A DNA stretch of 16,029 nt from an uncultured Oscillospiraceae bacterium (lineage in GTDB: Bacteria; Bacillota; Clostridia; Oscillospirales; Oscillospiraceae). Location: the NCBI GenBank assembly GCA_934589225.1, contig CAKTNS010000051.1, forward strand, positions 1-16,029, in the 5' to 3' direction. A program made the translations under genes and the position numbers. Each line of letters begins with the position of its first letter. Within the stretch, counting starts at the first letter, position 1. Below the pieces are notes generated by a model. That model saw only the letters and a program-made list of their open reading frames with translations, did no database searches and was not told where the DNA came from. Below, in pieces: positions 13,339 to 16,029 of this stretch.

Positions 13339-13854
13339 TTATTTCCGTTCTGCCCTCTTTTTCTGATAGGCCTCCAGATCAATGGCACCGCTGAGGAGCA
13401 TTTTTTCGGACCACAGCTGCAAGGTCTCCACGGTGACGGAGATGCGCTCCAGCTGGTCCTGGATGGCGATGAAATCCTCCAGCTCCCCGTTGTCGATTTT
13501 CCCGTCGGCGGTGATCTCGATCAGCCGCTCCTGCTTCTTGTTGACGGCATTCAAGGAGGCCAGCATTTCCAGCACGATGGCGGAGAGCTCCTTGATCTGG
13601 ATCTCCGGCACGTATTCCCGGCCGATGGGGCAGAGGTTGGAGCAATAGTAGTTGCACAGCCCGGGCTTTTTGTATTTCTGGGCCATGGTCAGCACCTCTT
13701 CCGGGTAGGGGGCGCATTTTTCGCTTTCGATTTTCTCAATGCGCTCCGGGCTCAGGGTTTCCAGCAGCTCGGAGGCCCGTTCCCGGGACAGACCAAATTC
13801 CTCCCGGATCAGCTGAAATCGGTTTTTGTGCTCCTTTTTAGAGGCTCTTCCCAT
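13339..13854 (-). CDS. HTH (XRE-like) protein with a Cys cluster
   Basis: A 171-residue protein. The N-terminal part (about 12-63) looks like a helix-turn-helix of the XRE type, with LIREEFGLSRERASELL and SPERIEKIE. A cluster CNYYCSNLCPIG (67-78), a CX3CX3C pattern with Cys47 nearby, follows and could bind a metal or an iron-sulfur cluster. The C-terminal half (about 84-171) is helical and charged, probably for oligomerisation. I believe similar proteins occur widely in Clostridia, but I know no proven function. The start at 13854 follows GGGGGAG; a longer frame upstream crosses the promoter and nadM. It is divergent from nadM-pncB, with a perfect dyad between them, so it may regulate itself and that operon. 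Confidence 0.83.
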   Translation of the reverse strand: MGRASKKEHKNRFQLIREEFGLSRERASELLETLSPERIEKIESEKCAPYPEEVLTMAQKYKKPGLCNYYCSNLCPIGREYVPEIQIKELSAIVLEMLASLNAVNKKQERLIEITADGKIDNGELEDFIAIQDQLERISVTVETLQLWSEKMLLSGAIDLEAYQKKRAERK

Positions 13855-13879
13855 GGAGCTCCCCCCTTTCTTTTGGAGC

Positions 13880-13908
13880 ATTATACCACAGCCCCGGAAA
13901 AAAGTACA
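13880..13908 (-). promoter_or_regulatory. Promoter of the HTH gene
   Basis: On the minus strand TGTACT, a 17-base spacer and a perfect TATAAT preceded by TGG (extended -10). The -35 box lies between the half-sites of the 13893-13918 dyad. Confidence 0.65.
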
Positions 13909-13918
13909 GATTTCCGGG
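13893..13918. promoter_or_regulatory. Perfect 8-bp dyad, candidate operator
   Basis: CCCGGAAA-N10-TTTCCGGG. It lies upstream of both predicted transcription starts (near 13873 leftward and 13961 rightward), so it is in neither transcript and should act as DNA. It covers the HTH gene's -35 region and ends 8 bases before the nadM -35. Confidence 0.6.
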
Positions 13919-13925
13919 ATTTTAT

Positions 13926-13954
13926 TTGACGTAGGCCCCAGGGTTTGGTAGAAT
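13926..13954 (+). promoter_or_regulatory. Promoter of nadM-pncB
   Basis: TTGACG (5 of 6), a 17-base spacer and TAGAAT (5 of 6). The start of transcription would be near 13961, leaving a leader of only about 17 bases with a GAGGTG ribosome site at 13967-13972. Confidence 0.75.
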
Positions 13955-13977
13955 AGAATGAGTTGTGAGGTGAGCGT

Positions 13978-14529
13978 ATGGAGAAGCCTTTTTCTCTGGG
14001 CATTTTGGTAGGCCGGTTTCAGACCCTCCATTCCGGCCATGAGCAGATGATCGAGACCGCCCTGGCCCTGTGCCACAAGGTGGGCATTTTCGTGGGCTCC
14101 TCCCAGGAGTCCGGCACCCGGAAAAACCCCTTTCCCTTTGAGCTCCGCCGGGAAATGCTCCGGGCCCTTTTTGGGGACCGGGTGGAAATTTACCCCCTGC
14201 CGGACATCGGCGTGGGCAACGTGGGGGCCTGGGGGGACTATGTGCTGGAAAACGTACAAAAGCAGTTCGGCCAGATGCCGGAGCTGCTGATTTCCGGCAA
14301 GGAGGCCCGGCGGCTGGACTGGTTTGACAGCGTCCAGGGGGTCCGGGTGGCGGAGCTGTACATCCCCAAGACCATTGAGATCTCCGCCTCTCAAATGCGT
14401 GCATTTCTGCTGACCGACGACCGGCAGCAATGGAACTGTTATGTAAACCCTAAAATCCATCCCTTCTACCCACGGCTCCGGGCCCTGGTGCTGGAATCCG
14501 AGGATCGATTGGAAACCCAAAGTATATAA
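13978..14529 (+). CDS. nadM: Nicotinate/nicotinamide mononucleotide adenylyltransferase, NadM type
   Basis: It is predicted to join ATP with NaMN or NMN to form NaAD or NAD. The 183-residue chain has the nucleotidyltransferase motif GRFQTLHSGH (12-21), the NPF block (50-52) followed by ELRREML, ISGKEA (105-110) and the ISASQMR motif (135-141), a variant of ISxTxIR. The pattern fits archaeal-type NadM better than bacterial NadD, whose N-terminal motif is GGTFDPxHxGH. The direct neighbour pncB makes NaMN, so the likely physiological substrate is NaMN. The start at 13978 follows a GAGGTG site with 5-base spacing. Only 13 bases separate its stop from pncB, so the two form an operon. Substrate preference is inference; another member of the adenylyltransferase family cannot be ruled out. 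Confidence 0.82.
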   Translation: MEKPFSLGILVGRFQTLHSGHEQMIETALALCHKVGIFVGSSQESGTRKNPFPFELRREMLRALFGDRVEIYPLPDIGVGNVGAWGDYVLENVQKQFGQMPELLISGKEARRLDWFDSVQGVRVAELYIPKTIEISASQMRAFLLTDDRQQWNCYVNPKIHPFYPRLRALVLESEDRLETQSI

Positions 14530-14542
14530 AGGAAGTGGCCAC

Positions 14543-15757
14543 ATGAAGCTGGAACCCATCGTAACTTCTCTATTGGATACGGACCTGTACAAATTCAACA
14601 TGGACCAGGTGATTTTCCACAAGCACACGGACTTAAACGGAGAATACTATTTTAAGTGCCGGAATGAACACACGGTCTTTACCCCGGAAATGCTGGAGGA
14701 GATCAATGCCCAAATTGACTACCTCTGCGGTCTGCGCTTTACCCGGGAGGAGCTTCAATACCTCCGCTCCATCCGCTTTATCAAGGACGACTATGTGGAG
14801 TTCCTCCGGCTGTGGCACCCCATCCGGGAGTATGTCCACACGGGGCTGAGCCCCGAGGGCGAGCTGATCCTCACGGTGAAGGGCCCCATGTTCAGCGCCA
14901 TGCAATTTGAGATCTACCTGCTGGAGATCGTCAACGAGGTTTATTTCAGAATGCACTATGACTATGCCCAGCTGGAAGAGTCCGCCCGGCAGCGGCTGGA
15001 GCAGAAGATCCGGGACTTTAACTCCGGAAAATACACCTTCCGCTTTGCGGAGTTCGGCTGCCGTCGGCGGCTCTCCCGGAAGTGGCAGGACGAGGTGGTA
15101 AGGCGGCTGTCCCGGGAGACCACCAACTGCGCCGGTACCTCCAATGTGTACCTGGCCATGAAGTACGACCTGACCCCCATCGGCACCTATGCCCATGAGT
15201 TCGTCCAGATGTACCAGGGCATTGACTCCATCCCCCTGGCCTACACCAACCACTACGCCATGGCCGACTGGTACGACGAATACCGGGGCGACAACGGCAC
15301 CGCCCTGACGGACACCATCACAACGGACCTGTTCCTGTACGATTTTGACCGCTCCATGGTCAATAACTACACCGGCGTCCGCCACGACAGCGGCGACCCC
15401 TACGAGTGGGGGGAAAAGATGATCCGCCACTTCCAGAAATACGGCGCCGACCCCAAGGGCAAGGTGCTGCTCTTCAGCGACAGCCTGGACTTTGACCACG
15501 CCCAGAAGCTCTATGATTACTTTAAAGACCGCACCAAGGTCTCCTTCGGCATCGGCACCTTCGTCACCAACGACACCTGCGAGGAGGCCCTGAACATCGT
15601 CATCAAGCTCCAATACGTCAACGGCCGCCCGGTGGCCAAGCTCTCCGACGCCCCGGGGAAAGAAATGTGCCAGGATGACGATTACCTGTCCTACCTGAAA
15701 CGCTCCGTGGATTTCCGCCTGGACCGGGAGAAAAACGAACAGGGTCAATGCCGGTAA
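14543..15757 (+). CDS. pncB: Nicotinate phosphoribosyltransferase
   Basis: It converts nicotinate and PRPP to nicotinate mononucleotide, with ATP hydrolysis, in the Preiss-Handler salvage route to NAD. It has 404 residues, the normal size. Typical stretches are LLDTDLYKFNM (10-20), FAEFGCRRR (168-176), TSNVYLA (199-205) and IGTYAHEF (213-220) with His218, which matches the phosphorylated histidine near 219 in enterobacterial PncB, then TGVRHDSGDP and LLFSDSLDF for the phosphoribosyl site. The start follows a GGAAG site about 8-10 bases upstream. It is the second gene after nadM. No terminator is evident; a repeat island begins within about 50 bases, so repeat hairpins may end the transcript. 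Confidence 0.95.
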   Translation: MKLEPIVTSLLDTDLYKFNMDQVIFHKHTDLNGEYYFKCRNEHTVFTPEMLEEINAQIDYLCGLRFTREELQYLRSIRFIKDDYVEFLRLWHPIREYVHTGLSPEGELILTVKGPMFSAMQFEIYLLEIVNEVYFRMHYDYAQLEESARQRLEQKIRDFNSGKYTFRFAEFGCRRRLSRKWQDEVVRRLSRETTNCAGTSNVYLAMKYDLTPIGTYAHEFVQMYQGIDSIPLAYTNHYAMADWYDEYRGDNGTALTDTITTDLFLYDFDRSMVNNYTGVRHDSGDPYEWGEKMIRHFQKYGADPKGKVLLFSDSLDFDHAQKLYDYFKDRTKVSFGIGTFVTNDTCEEALNIVIKLQYVNGRPVAKLSDAPGKEMCQDDDYLSYLKRSVDFRLDREKNEQGQCR

Positions 15758-16029
15758 CGAGGCAACGGAGCCGTATCAGTGAAACGGTACCACAATGGAC
15801 GAATCCAGTGTAGGGGCGGCAATCTTGCCGCCATTGGCCGTAAGGCCACTCGTTGGACGTTCGTATCCGTAACATCCCACGGAGCCAGCCCCTCGCCGGG
15901 GCTGGATGGCGTTGGGTCAACGCCGCTACATTGTTCCGTATATTGGGTGGTACCCCACTGTAGCGGCGGCAATCTGCCGCCATTGGCCGTAAGGCCACTC
16001 GTTGGACGTTCGTATCCGTAGCATCCCAC
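15758..16029. repeat. Repeat island 3, cut by the window end
   Basis: Two direct copies of a 70-bp repeat, 15810-15880 and 15960-16029, each begin with a GTAG(G/C)GGCGGC hairpin tip (type B-like). They continue through GGCCGTAAGGCC, a small hairpin, to CGTTGGACGTTCGTATCCGT and ATCCCAC. Between them lie the stem AGCCCC-TCGCC-GGGGCT and a type B-like tip, GGCGTTG-GGT-CAACGCC (15908-15924), followed by GCTACAT. No gene is seen; open frames are repeat translations. Confidence 0.75.

Noticed and set aside
13978..14529. NadD-type adenylyltransferase
   Set aside because: The N-terminal motif is GRFQxxHxGH and the C-terminal motif ISASQMR, which fit NadM better than NadD.
1..16029. tRNA or rRNA genes
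   Set aside because: No cloverleaf with TTCGA-type arms and CCA-end context, and no rRNA-like stretch, was found on reading either strand.

Overview
The window looks like a chromosome segment from a GC-rich member of the Clostridia, most likely of the Oscillospiraceae/Ruminococcaceae type. The grounds are AGGAGG-type ribosome sites, GC-rich codon use, an rpsO-pnp pair, archaeal-type NadM paired with PncB, and a small clostridial-looking Cys-containing HTH protein. No 16S gene or other taxonomic marker is present, so this placement is inference.

Layout. (1) 1-620 is a gene-free repeat island. (2) 621-7156 is a near-complete route from aspartate to threonine. hom, lysC and asd read leftward (4632-1147), followed by a terminator and a CBS-domain gene; thrC and thrB read rightward (4807-7156). 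The two operons diverge from a 174-bp gap that holds two back-to-back promoters with overlapping -10 boxes and a perfect 9-bp dyad, so carbon flow into homoserine and out to threonine could be switched together. (3) 7157-10200 is a 3-kb repeat island whose only credible gene is an AT-richer orphan type IV prepilin with its own strong promoter and terminator. (4) 10201-12738 is the leftward rpsO-pnp pair, with a structured rpsO leader, an intergenic terminator and a long hairpin just before pnp. (5) 12999-13854 holds a small membrane protein and an HTH protein, both leftward. (6) 13978-15757 is a rightward nadM-pncB operon for nicotinate salvage, divergent from the HTH gene across another perfect dyad. 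(7) 15758-16029 is a third repeat island running off the window.

The most unusual material is in the islands. At least four palindromic repeat families are interleaved. Type A is about 125 bp with TGTCATTCCG ends. Type B has constant arms carrying different hairpin tips. Type C is a two-hairpin unit, and type D consists of heptamer-like GTTGACA/ATTGACA arrays. A and B occur in a fixed order five times out of five. The tips of B and C appear exchanged between different perfect hairpins while the flanks stay constant. All three D arrays lie at gene 3' ends in the same polarity, and two of them provide the host gene's stop codon. Two D arrays form a 35-bp inverted pair (one mismatch) that brackets the 3-kb island containing the prepilin gene. 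No transposase, CRISPR array, tRNA or rRNA was seen.
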